NCBI RefSeq assembly: GCF_047948215.1
Contig: NC_134456.1
Location: 61,953,029-62,017,028 of the forward strand
DNA: 64,000 bases
Reading direction: 5' to 3'
Origin: Lycorma delicatula
Lineage: Eukaryota; Arthropoda; Insecta; Hemiptera; Fulgoridae
A model generated the notes under the pieces. The model saw only the letters and a list, made by a program, of their open reading frames with translations, was not told the DNA's origin and searched no databases. Below, piece by piece: positions 33,351 through 44,598 of the stretch. Within the stretch, counting starts at the first letter, position 1; every line of letters begins with the position of its first letter. The position numbers and the translations under genes were made by a program.

Positions 33351-35441
33351 TTTTCTTAGAAGAAGTAAACAGAAAACTTTAATTTATACAATTAGAGTTT
33401 CCTTTTTCCAGTTACCCAAATCAGTTCTAGACAATGATCTTTACGAATCCAACGGCAAATAAATATTTTTCACTAGCAAAATAGATTTGAACCATACTCC
33501 TATTCTATAGCAGAGCAAGTATAATAATGACTGATTAGTCAGGATTCATACCTCTGTCTCATTTTTAATTGAATTGTTCCGAACAAAATTAACAATGAAA
33601 TAGGATCGGAGATCAATCTTAAAACGTCTTGACATTAAAGATTCTGATATAATAATAAATACATTTTAAGAAAAATATTTTGACAAATAAACCTATTAAC
33701 AGGATTTCCTGATATAAGTTATGAAAAATGATCAATACTACAGTTTTTACAGCTTATATAAATATGTATCCCAATTCCTTTGTTTTCTCCCACGATAAAG
33801 GACACTTCCTGATGACCTAAATATTTTACATTTGAGAGGTTTCCTCGATGCAAAAGTAAACAGCAAAATGGAAAATATTTTTTTTAATGAGGTCCCAGAA
33901 ACTGGTTTCTTTAGTACAAATCTTGTTTTTAAATCTAAGTTATTTTTGTTTCAAGAGAATAGAATTTGCTTGTATTTAATCATTTAATTAATTCTTAATA
34001 GCGTTTAGAAATCAAATAGTAGATCATATAGGGAAAAATTTAATTTGAAAGAAATTAAACAGAAGATATGAAAAATTATACAGTTTTGTTCATCAAACAC
34101 ATAGATAATCCAATTTCTTAACAACCAAATAATATTTAATATTCATAAATTATGCCACTGCCTTATTTACCGATTTAAAAAAGGGGTTCTCAGTTCGATT
34201 CGTGTATTTTTTTTATTTGTACATTCCACCCTTTCTCTTCACCAAATGGTCCTATTTCAGTAGCCTGTTTCATTGTGTAGAGAAATACAGTGGATATTTT
34301 TCTACAAGTTTCTCAGATGGTTCTATTTTGTGCAGGTATTTTTAAGGAATGATTTTCTGAACGAAACTTATATTATCCTGCACTGAAGATTTGAATTTTT
34401 TTATATTGTTTAGCAATAAATCACTCTACTGTGATGATGTATATCCTTATGTCGTTCTAATAATAAAAATATTTGAATTTGAGAATTAACAAATTAGTTT
34501 CCTAGCTAACAGATTAGCTGGAAAACATAAAATAAATAATATATATATACCCCTTATTTTAGATAGCCCTTAGCTTACACTCAACAACACTTAGCGAATT
34601 TTACTGCAATTTTGTTTTTAAAGACACGTATTTTCTTCCTTCTGTATTTCTTGAGATGACATTTTCGCAACGGTAGCGTTTTTTTGTTTTTTTTTTGTTT
34701 TGTTTTGTAAATAAAATAAAACCAAAAAAAATATATAAATTAACCTTTAAAAAATAATCAAACGAATTTCTTATTAATAAAAAACATTAAGTTTTTAATT
34801 CATTTTTGTTATTCCACTTTTTAAAGTCAAATTACGGGTTAGTCAATTTTTGATTATTGTTTTTAATTTGACGCCGACTTCTAGTAGTAGAAAATAAAAA
34901 AAATTATTTTCTAGAAACAAACTAATTTTCTCAGTCTTCTATATTATACCAACAGTTTTATTTTCACCACAGGATTTAAAATACTATACAAGTTTTTTTT
35001 TTTTTTAATTTAACTCAAATTTTTACATTTAAGTTACAATTTACATTTATGATCCTTATTTTTTTCTTTTTTTTTTTTAGTTATGGTTTTTAATCAATTT
35101 TCTTATTCTTTTGAACGGATAAAATCATCACGTTTTATTACAGACCCTTCTCATAATTTACTAGTGAAGTAAAAACCCAAAAGATTTTTTCCAGTCATTG
35201 GATTTATAATATCATATTAAAAAATAAGATCATAATTTTATAATCATGGTAATATAAAGGCTGTTAAATATCATTTTTAATTAATTACAATCATTTATTA
35301 AATCTGTTTGAATACAAACATTCAAACGTTACCAGATGTACATTTTATATTAGAATGATTAAAGTTCCTTTGCTTCTACTAATGTTAAGTAATTTAACGA
35401 CGTCTTAATGTATTTACTCAGCAGTAAAATTTGTTCCTTAC
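33351..35441. other. AT-rich non-coding stretch
   Basis: AT-rich, with several T-runs at 34680-34700, 34992-35006 and 35060-35080. No gene recognised. Confidence 0.65.
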
Positions 35442-35624
35442 CACGATAAACGTAACGGGGTCATTTCTAAAATTTTAGTGATAACTCTACTCTTCCGATC
35501 GTTGCCAAAGAGGACGACTTTGTTGAAAGTCAGTTCTGGATTTACGCCAACTATTCTAACGGTCCACGTATAAACGGCCTTCACATTGAGCAAGTATCAT
35601 CAACGCTGGCATGTATGACTCATT
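35442..35624 (-). CDS. Candidate internal exon, unknown product
   Basis: On the minus strand a pyrimidine-rich acceptor (TTTTTTTGTTTTTCAG) ends at 35625 and a good donor (TG then GTAAGG) starts at 35441, bounding 183 GC-richer bases. One frame is open from 35596 to the donor, reading VYTWTVRIVGVNPELTFNKV then FGNDRKSRVITKILE. The first 28 bases are open only in another phase, so either the acceptor is internal, the exon has a frameshift, or it is non-coding. No family is recognised. Confidence 0.25.
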
Positions 35625-36860
35625 CTGAAAAACAAAAAAAAAATTATCAATTTGGAACTTTAATTATAACGAAATGATTGTTGCTCGGTTATAAATAATT
35701 TTGAATTTATTTCTGATGGTTAAAATAAATTTTATCGATCCGAAAATTTCCTGTGTGATCTTGTTTATGTACAGTAATATTTAAATAGAGAATAAAAAAA
35801 TTAGTTCTTTTTATTTAATATTTAATTTTTTACTATTTTCTTGATAAAAATAACACTTTTGATAGATTTCTGAATGAACTTAAAAATAAGTAATGTTTGA
35901 TTTTTTAGTGTAAAGCCAGACTGTGATGGCTAGATTTATCTATTTTACTTCTAATCTAATTTGATAATAAATTGTATTATTTTGATACAGTTTGTTTTAA
36001 ATAAATGTGTATGTAATAGAAAATTTTATTGATTGATAAAAACAAATTTAGCACTTTTTTCTCCATGAATCATTAACACTGATATTTATCCTAAAAACAT
36101 TTTTATTTTTCTTTGTTGTTCCATTCTGCATCATAGCATCGTGCAATCCTACCGCGACGCCATCTACCTTTAACTCATCTGTTTGTTGCTTGCCATTATA
36201 CCCTTTCGACCCCCGTTTCCCTATGTTTCATTAAATCTCCTGTAGCCTTACGACATCCCCCTTAGCGAAATTTGTTATTTACTTTTTTCTGGTTAAACAT
36301 CTATCCCCTAAAGTGGCAAGAGATTAATTAATTCTAACCAGATGTCGATAACATCTGAGTTTTCTCTTACCAATCACGATCTTCAAAAGTGTTTGGTTCA
36401 GTGTTTTCACAAGTCACTTTTAAAATTTTTTCTTTCCTATTTTCCCTCGAATCTTCCTCAAACATATCATTTTGGAGGTAATAGGACTTTCTCGCTGTGA
36501 AGCAAAATCAATGTTTCTAACTTATAAAATGATGTACGAGTACAAATTGAGTAACATATTTACATTTTGCACGGAACTCCTTCGATGATGTGCAATACTT
36601 CGTAAAAAATCTTGTTATTGGCACGGTTTGTATACCAAATCTCCATTTACATCCACTTTATTCTCAAAAACAGGATGATAATTCTGGAAGCATATAAGAA
36701 TTGTCGGCTATTCATTTACCAGATCATCATCATCAATTTTATTCATATTATTTTTCTCGTACTTTTAGTTAGTATAAACAATTTTATCAGTATTAGCAAT
36801 TTATTGGGAACCAGGGTCTCTTCAATCTTTATGTCTATACCACTGTATTTTCCCAAATCA
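35625..36860. other. AT-rich non-coding stretch
   Basis: Mostly AT-rich. A C-richer patch at about 36130-36270 has no clear coding frame on either strand. Confidence 0.6.
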
Positions 36861-36862
36861 CC

Positions 36863-37050
36863 TCATCATCATCATCATCATCATCATCATGCTCTTTCAT
36901 TTACCTCTACACATATCATTAAATGGAAATGTAATGATAGATGCAAATTTAAAATGGAAATTTGTAGCGTATAAAAAATGTCATATCTGACCGAGATTCG
37001 AATCCGAAACCTCCGGATGAAAAGTCAAACCGCTATCACTCGGCCACGAA
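36863..37050 (-). mobile_element. tRNA-derived SINE with (ATG)n tail
   Basis: The minus strand begins (about 37046) with GGCCGAGTGATAGCGG, an A-box-like promoter. GGATTCGAATCTCGGTCAG follows, the B box and T-loop of a tRNA-like head. The body then continues with ATATGACATTTTTTATACGC, which matches a common insect SINE pattern in my memory. The 3' end is a (CAT)n run at 36863-36890, a microsatellite tail as many SINEs have. The head alone is too degenerate to be a working tRNA. Confidence 0.6.
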
Positions 37051-39000
37051 ATTCACATTTACTTAAAATTATTTAATTTTAATTTTTTTTAGTTAAATTG
37101 ATAAAAACTTATTTACATAAAATCCTAAAATACAAGGCTATATCAAAATAAACTATCAAAAATAAAAATAAAAATTCAATTTGTCTTCAACAAATTAATA
37201 ATAATTACTTCCATGAAAAATTATGTTCATTTAATATAATATAAAAATTCAAAGTTAATATGTTTTTTATCATAAACAGAGAAATGATTTATTTATTATC
37301 ATATGTAATAATTTATTTAATATCATGTATAATTATGATTTATTTTTATCATAAAATAAATGACACATATAAGTAATTTAATCTGAAGAAGTATATCGTG
37401 ATATAAAAATTTTCTCAAGCTGTTGGTTCTTAGTTTGTTGTTTTCTTCAACATTATACGAAAGAATTAACCTGAACATTTAAAAAATCTTATTTGTTTGA
37501 GGGAGCATTATCTAATCCATTTTTTGAACTTCCCTCAAAATCCCCCCAAATAAAAACCAAATCCTGTACAACAAAAAATAATAAATCTTAAAAAATAAAA
37601 ACAAAAATATTTTCATAAAAAACAGTGCAATGAGGTATATCTGAAGATAGGAAAACTTAATATGTCAGAAGCCATTGATTTCTTATTTTAAGAAGTAAAA
37701 TTGCTAAAGATAGAACAAATTAAAAAAAACCCATCAAAGAAAATTTTAAGGAATGAATATCGTTCTCTCAGAGAAGAATAACATCAAAAATAATTATTTT
37801 TAAATGAATTGAAGTCTCAATTTTTTATTTAGATTGCTATGATAAAATAGTGAAATAAAAGAAGAATCGTTTATGAAGTAATTGTAACAAGTTTTCAGTT
37901 TAATATATTTTTTAACGATCGACTTTATTTAGAGAAGAAACCGTAGTAGAATTAATATGCTTTTTTTGTATTTATTGAGTTGACTTGTAACTTTTATAGA
38001 TTCTTTAAGAGGATATAAGCACGTATTAAGTCGCTGCTAAGAGATTCTAATAAAAAGTAACCATCCATCCTATTTCAATTAAAAATGGTTTCCACATAAG
38101 GTTATCTTGAGTAAATGGAAAGAGTTCTGGCAAGGTTGAAAAATCCACTTTTATGTAGTACAATTTATTTTCTTATGCATAATAATACTTACTTCTTATA
38201 AGTATAAAATAAGATTTGAATTAACAACCCTCCTTTGGCTATATACTGTTACATATTCATGATTCAAATATAACTTAAATGTAAATAATATTTTACCAGA
38301 ATTTAACAGAGTTCAACGACTCACGGTCATTTTATTTCAACTCATTAAACCTTTACTCTCTGCTGATTCATTAGGATTTGCTCCCTATTCTTATTACAAG
38401 TTTTCGCACGTAACCTATTACAAGCAAATAAGGTAAATAGAGAAGTTTAACTAGTGTCAATGAGAGTATTGACCTTTTAGCGAATAATATAATAACAATA
38501 ATGTCGGTTGACTAACTTGGGTATCCAAACATGAGGACCTATGAGATATATCAATTCAGTGATATTTTTAAATTAATAATGTTGAAGTTTCATTTTTGTT
38601 TTAATTACTGAAATTAATTAATAAAAGCGATAATAATATTTTTGACCGACACTGAGTTCATAATTTATATTCATATGCATTATTTTTCTCTCTGAACGAT
38701 TCCTTTTTTCTTAAAAGCTTTAGTTTTCTGAGTTATATTTATGATATAAAGGAAGTTATACGTATGGTGTCCACATCAGATTTTTTTTTATAAATATAAT
38801 TAAAATATATATACTGAGAAGTAACAAAAGCAAAAACTGTACGATTTTAGATTGTACTAGATTTTAGGGAAGTGATTAAAAAACCCTTGCAATCAGGACT
38901 TTCTACCCCTGGAATCAGTAAATGTTTTACATTTATTAGAAAAGTAAATTCTGAAACAAAATTTTTTTTTTAAAGTTATGCGTTCATAAAACTTCAAAAT
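37051..39000. other. AT-rich non-coding stretch
   Basis: No gene or element recognised. The sequence turns abruptly GC-rich at about 39025, where the next LINE begins. Confidence 0.65.
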
Positions 39001-39127
39001 ATGGACCTAAAAAATCGGATAAGCAATCTCGGACGTGATGGCGGGCGCTGGGTGATGGCGGGTTCTAGAGGAGGAGACTCTCAGCGACCACCGATGTATA
39101 CGTCAAGAAAGACGAGCTGGGCCATGG

Positions 39128-39808
39128 ATGTTTGGGCTCTCAGATTTTCAGCGGTTACAGACGGCGTTTATAGAGTCATTGGCGCAGGCACGACAAGAGA
39201 GCGGGGAGGAGGTTGATATCGACGAAGTCATACAGGATGAAGAGAAGAAAGGTGCGGTCGCGTCCAATGCAGATATATTGGTGGTCGGAAGAGATTGCCG
39301 ATCTGCGGAGGATATGCGTTCGCAAAAGGCGCATTCTCACGAGATTAAGAAGACAAGAGGATCAACAGGAGACTGAAAGAGCCATGGCAAAATGGAAAGA
39401 TTCTGCAGAGAGCCTCAGAAGAGCCATCAACAAAGCGGAATTGATGGACGCAGATCCATCAAAGCTGGAGGAGAACCCCTGGGGCATAGCATACAAATTG
39501 GTAACAAAGAGGCTGAGAAGATCATTACCCAGGCTTCCTGAGTTGCAACTCCGGGTAACAATGCACACCCTGTTTCCGAGAGATGAGATGCTGAGATGGA
39601 GGGAACTGGCGGTCACAGAGATACCGCGTGTCTCTTCAGCGAGGAGGAGCTGTGGTACGCGGTCTCTCGACTCCATCCTAGAAAGAGCCCAGGGGTGGAT
39701 AGAGTGCCTGCGGAGGCGATGAGGGCGTTGGTGGAGGCCTCCCCGATCACTTTTTTGGAAGTATTTAATGAATGCCTGTTTAAGGAGAGATTCCAACACC
39801 GTGGATGA
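39128..39808 (+). pseudogene. Linker and RT entry region of the second R1 copy
   Basis: Frames at 39128-39376, 39213-39722 and 39596-39808 join by frameshift. YWWSEEIADLRRICV and the ENPWGIAYKLVTKRL block match the R1 linker (compare NPWG with DPWG in the 15.5 kb copy). SRLHPRKSPGVDRVPAEAM is the RT entry motif. The end (FKERFQHRG) precedes the first RT finger motif. Confidence 0.8.
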
Positions 39809-40588
39809 TGGCGAGAGTGGTTCTCCTCAAGGGAAGTGGCGGAGAAGGCGACCTAATGAGTTACAGGCCGGTTTGTCTCACTGGTAGTCTGGGTAAACTT
39901 TTCGAAGTTATTCTGGCAAGCAGGCTGCAGAAGGAGTTAGAGAGAACTGGAGGATTCTCGGACAAGCAATATCGCTTCCGGAAAGGAAAAAGCGCAGTGG
40001 ATGCTGTTAAAAAAGTGGCATAGGAGGCGGCCAGGGGGTCTAGGAATATGAGAAAGATTCCCCCGGTCATTTTTTTTGGATGTAGCTAATGCATTCAATG
40101 CGGTAAGGTGGGAGGCCATATTGCGGCAGTCGGAGAAGCGAGGCGTTTCACCTTACTTGTTGAGGATGATGCAGTTGTACCTCAATGGAAGGAACTTAAG
40201 TATCACGTCTGATGAGGAGGAGGAGGAGGAGGTCATCGTGCCCATGCAGCGTATGGTGCCACAGGGGTCAATCTTGAGGCCCATCTTGTGGAATGTGGTA
40301 TACGACGACCTCCTTTGGCAGGAGTAGCCGCTGGAAGTACAATTAGTGGCATACACCGATGATTTGGCGGTAGTAGTGGCGGCGAAGGAGCTAGAGAAGG
40401 TGTTAGGGATAGCTACGAGAACTATTGAGAAGATCAAATCATGTCTTCAGACGCAAGGGCTGCAACTGTCAGCTAAGAAAACTGAAATTGTAGGAGAGGC
40501 GGCGAATACCCCCTTTACTGTCCAAGTCGATGGAGAAATGATCGCCCCGAAGGAAGCGGCAAAAATGCTTGGGAGTGTGGCTCCATAG
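39805..40588 (+). pseudogene. Reverse transcriptase of the second R1 copy
   Basis: RT motifs in order: SYRPVCLTGSLGKLFEVIL, QYRFRKGKSAVDAV, MDVANAFNAVRW (first catalytic Asp), MVPQGSILRPILWNVVYDDL and AYTDDLAVVVAAKE. The catalytic box reads YTDD instead of the usual YADD, a change that could lower activity. A (GAG)n expansion adds a six-Glu run before the PQGS motif. Stops at 40021-40023 and 40327, plus frameshifts, break the chain. Confidence 0.85.
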
Positions 40589-40599
40589 GTCAAGGGGTT

Positions 40600-41345
40600 C
40601 TCACTTCACGTGCAGGAAGTGGCTATGAAGGCGGAAAGAATGTCGTCAGCATTGCTGAGGCTTATGGCTAATGCCGGGGGTCCTAGAACATTCAAGCGCA
40701 GAATGCTGGCGTCTACCGTGGTATCGATGATATTGTATGCGGCACTGAATGGTGGGAGGCCTTCGGAATGGTGAGAAATACCCGAGATTGAATGGCATAT
40801 ATAGGAGGCTAGCGATAAGAGTGGCGCAGCTCTACCGGACGGTATCATTGGATGCCTCACTGTGGTGGCTGGTATGCCACCGTTGGACCTGCTGGCCAAA
40901 GAGAAAAGAGATAGAATCACAGATGGTAGAGAGGAGGCGAGGGGCTGCATGCTGGCTGACTGGCAGGAGAGGTGGCGAAGTGCGAGGGAGGGGCACTGGA
41001 AATACACCTTGATCCCGGAGGTGACTACCTGGGTCAATAGACTGCCTAGAGAGGTGGATCTGGATGGCTCAGTGGTTGTCTGGCCATGGGTCATTCGGGG
41101 TCTACCTCTCTAGAATTGGAAAGAGAGGCACAGAACTATGCCAGTATTGTGATTACGTGGATACGGTGGAGCACACCTTTTTGTGGCCCAGATGGAGGCA
41201 GGAGATACCACGTGGCGACTTGAACTCGCCGGGGGGGTGTCATGAGGTTGATGCTCTCTTCCGATGAGGGATGGACTGCGTGTGCCCGGTTGTTTAAAAG
41301 GGTGCTACAGCAGAAACTAATAGAGGAGGACCGCGAGGCGGACAA
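40600..41345 (+). pseudogene. Thumb and C-terminal zinc region of the second R1 copy
   Basis: Plus-strand pieces include RLMANAGGPRTFKRRMLAST (post-RT), GMPPLDLLAKEK (the R1 PPIDLL-type motif), the LIPEVTTWVNR stretch and SGHGSFGVYLSRIGKRGTEL, followed by CQYCDYVDTVEHTFLWPRW. In the last, the final Cys of the Cys-Cys-His-Cys motif is replaced (LW in place of EC), so this finger is broken. Frames switch at about 41060. Confidence 0.8.
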
Positions 41346-41820
41346 CGGAGATGTCGGTTGAGGACAGCGACGGGCGCCAGCCTTCCGGGTGGCTGGCGGG
41401 GGTGCCTCGGCATTGTCGTCACCAATGGCTCCCGCGGGACGCGTTCCTGTTGTCTGAGACCGGCATAACTATAGTGTATATATTCTGAGCTGTATGTATT
41501 ATTAATTCTGAGCTATATATATTATTGAGGGTAACTAGTGTCTGAATGTGTTATGTAAATATTGACGTGAATGAGAAGTGTGCTTATGACGCGGGTGGTG
41601 CTGATGTATGCGGGCTGCTGGGCGTTTGGTTCAGGTAAATTTTCCAACTTCCTATGGAAAATAAAAAAAATAAAAATCTCGTAATATGGGACTGTTGTTT
41701 AAGATTTCCAAACTTGTTTTTTGTCTAGTATTCATGAGCTAAAAATAATCTAGAGCGAGTATCATTAAAGTTAAAATGTGTATTAGATTACATCAAAAAG
41801 ATTTTTTTTTTAAATATTTA

Positions 41821-43053
41821 TACGAGGATCATTCACTAATTAAAAACCCAGATAGCTGTAGAAGAAAAGCAGTTGGTAAGAGGGTTATGATACTTTCAAA
41901 ACTGCAAGTTGGTAACCCTGTAATGACCTTTTATCTGCTGTTTTAGTGAAAATGTTTTGTTTATAACCTCATTTTACTATGATGGTATGTCTTCTTGAAG
42001 TTCGCGAATTAGTTTAAAATCGTAGAGTGATCTGTTTTTTACTTTCCAAGGGTGAAGAACCGGTTGGCATTTACATCCGTTTGACCAAACAATACGGACA
42101 TAGTTGTACGAACTGCAGAAATCTTTACAAGTGGGTAGACAAATTTAAAGTCGGTCTAACTTTACTGACTGATGATCACTTTTGGACGTCCAGTTGAAGT
42201 TTCAACACCAGCGCTTAAAACTCAGATTGACCTCTCAGTTAAGAAGATCGACGGATTACTTTTGAAATTATAACTGAAAACCTGCAAGTGAATGTCAATA
42301 CAGCTCATATCATTATATCACCAATAAACTCGAGCAAAACCAATGCAAGATGGGGTGCAAGAGAATAGACAGATCACCATACAGTAAACTTTGCATATGC
42401 ATAGAGCTAAAAAAGCGCTATTATCAGGAAGGTGTACTTCTTGCACAGTATTGGAGGCAAAAAGACAGAACATGGAATGGAAACAAACAAGTTCATCTGA
42501 AAAAAAAATTTCCGTACCCGAATAGCAGCTGGAAAAATGATGTCAGTCTTTTGGAATGCAAAAGGCCCTTTTTTGTCGATTGTCTAGATTAGCGAACAAA
42601 ATACAGCGCGTAATTCTGTAAGATGCTTTCAACACAAGTGAAGCAATCAGTGTTAAAAAAATGCCATAGATATTAGCGCCAAAGTATCATTCTGCTACTC
42701 GATAACACCCGGCCTCACGTAAATTTAGGTAACTTGAGGAATCGACAAATTGCGTTGGGAAGTACTATTTCACCAACCCATCAGACTTGGCTCCATCAGA
42801 TTTCCACTTGTTTGGTCTACTCAAATTGGCACTGCGTGGTAAGAAGTGCGTGGTAAGAAGGCAATGATGACCTCAAAGAAAATGTGCTAAATTGGCTCTG
42901 ACATCAAGACAAATTTTGTCTAGTTTCTAATTCTTTGCCGCAGGCATAAATAAACTGATTCACGTATGGGGCGAGTGTACTAATTACGCTGAAGCATTGC
43001 GTGTAAGCATTTCGAGGTTTCTTGAAATCAAATTAATCAGTGGATGAGAAATA
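41821..43053 (+). mobile_element. Decayed mariner-family transposon
   Basis: About 1.23 kb, the normal mariner length. The left end (TACGAGGATCATTCACTAAT at 41821-41840) and the right end near 43033-43053 are inverted matches over the inner 15 bases (13/15). TA at the left end fits the TA target. The outer right terminus is eroded. The transposase inside is full of stops. Confidence 0.75.
41980..42960 (+). pseudogene. Mariner transposase pseudogene
   Basis: Readable fragments in several frames: the N-terminal helix-turn-helix region (IRLTKQYGHSCTN, then YKWVDKFKVGLTSL), a GRPVEVSTP linker, a weak central part, and the C-terminal SDLAPSDFHLFGLLKLALRG at about 42780-42841. That last motif carries the final catalytic Asp region of mariner (DD34D). 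Multiple stops and frameshifts; no working product. An open frame 42350-42592 is in the middle but out of phase with the conserved blocks. Confidence 0.75.
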
Positions 43054-44246
43054 ATTTTCCCCTAATTAAAAGGAAAACTTACTATTAAATTTAAATCAGA
43101 ATTAGAGTTAGAATACCATAAACCCGTAAAAAAACATAAATGTAAATAAATTATAGTCTAATATAGTAAAAAAATTATAAATGAAATATTATCGATAAAA
43201 TATTGATTAGTGAGTGGTATAAACATAAAACACCGGATGATATGTAAATATATATCTTAAATTTCTTAAGCTTCAGATTAACATTTTCATATAGGAACCA
43301 ATAAGAGAATACAATAACTTTTTATTTAATTTTATCATTTATTTTTTTTTTTAAATGCAACAAATAAATACGAAATTATAACAACAAATTAAGAGCTACT
43401 TTACATAATTTTTCACAGCGAATTTTAATTTTAATATATATCTGTGTTAACTACTTTGTTTGCAGAGATAAAACAGTTTAGTTAATATGAAGTGAATTTA
43501 CTAATTCAAAGCTTATTTCGCTAACAGGAATTAAACAGAGAATTAAACGAGATGAGTTGCATTGCAATCGAGTTGAATTGTTTTAAAAGAAAAAGAATAT
43601 TTGAAAAAAAAAAGAAAATTTACCCCTTTATTATTTGAAAAAGACAATGTTGTATTTTATCGTAGTTGAATATATTTAATCGGAAAAATACAAATTTTAT
43701 TTTTATTTGTTAAGCCATTAATCTAAATGGTGTTCACGAAAGGAAGAAGGTTCTCAATTTTTCAATATACGAGTATAAGTTATTAAATATAGTTAATGTA
43801 TAAAATATTTATATTTGACTAGTTTCTCTGATGGTTCTGTACTACTTTTCTTCCAGACTATCTACTGAATGATTTTTCAAACCAAACTGTGTCAAGTGTA
43901 AAAATTTCAAGCAAATATTGTCAACATAGACGATATGAAGATATTTCTTATTGTATGTTGTCATCACTGCTCCCTGTTGGGTAGTTAAAGTGCAATTATA
44001 AGTAGCCTGATGTCATTCTAATATTCAAAATATTTTGATGTAAAACTTTCAGAACATTATTGAAAAATTTAAGGTTACTCAATAATTCATAATATCGTAG
44101 CTATGCATCATATGTCGGTTTTCTGCACTCCTTTTCTTACTTATCAAGAAGCAGATTTTCCATTTCTTGTAAAATTAAAAATAATAAATAAATAAAAGTG
44201 ACTTTAAAATACCATAATAAAATATTAAAATATAATTTTATATTAA
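43054..44246. other. AT-rich non-coding stretch
   Basis: No gene or element recognised. Confidence 0.65.
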
Positions 44247-44598
44247 ACTAGCCGACCCAAGTTTGACAAAGCATTAATAAACTGAACATTACGGAACTTC
44301 ACAAAATTTAAACTTTTACTTTATAAAACTCAGAATATAAATAAATCCAGTTGTCAAAACATCAGCACTGCCTATCGAATTTAATTCAAACTACTCTCTA
44401 ATCACAGTAGTCGGTTTAAAATACCCCTTAACTTTCTTTCTACTAGTCACACCAAGGATTTCAATAGCTTTTAAATCTTCTCCGGACAAGCGGACCATTT
44501 TTCAAAAAACCGTGCGTAAATCGGTCCAGTAGTTTTTTAGTCTATAGCGGATACACATACGAACTTTACATTTTATACATATAAATATAAAAATATAG
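44247..44598 (+). repeat. Short interspersed repeat with RTE-like tail, copy 1
   Basis: Starts ACTAGCCGACCC and shares a long block (around TTACGGAACTTCACAAAATT) with the copy at 48514. It ends with GTAAATCGGTCCAGTAGTTT and a GATACACATACGAAC tail. Arthropod RTE LINEs and their non-autonomous relatives often end in this type of tail (cgGTCCAG..TTTTT, then a pentamer-rich ACACACA stretch). It has no coding capacity. Confidence 0.65.

Larger units (their letters stand above)
39005..41680 (+). mobile_element. R1-clade LINE, second copy, 5'-truncated
   Basis: About 2.7 kb on the plus strand, starting just after where the endonuclease would end. It contains the linker (YWWSEEIADLRR), the RT and the C-terminal zinc region in order, then a GC-rich 3' UTR ending in AAAATAAAAAAAATAAAAAT near 41680. 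ORF1 and the endonuclease are absent. Many stops and frameshifts break the frame. It is clearly diverged from the 13-18 kb copy and thus a different R1 lineage. I found no convincing target-site duplication. Confidence 0.85.

Noticed and set aside
36980..37050. Functional tRNA gene on the minus strand
   Set aside because: Boxes are present but the acceptor and anticodon stems do not pair; a SINE body and microsatellite tail follow.
38995..41700. Target-site duplication for the second R1 copy (AATATGG near 38997 and 41684)
   Set aside because: Only about 7 bases with mismatching surroundings; too short to trust.
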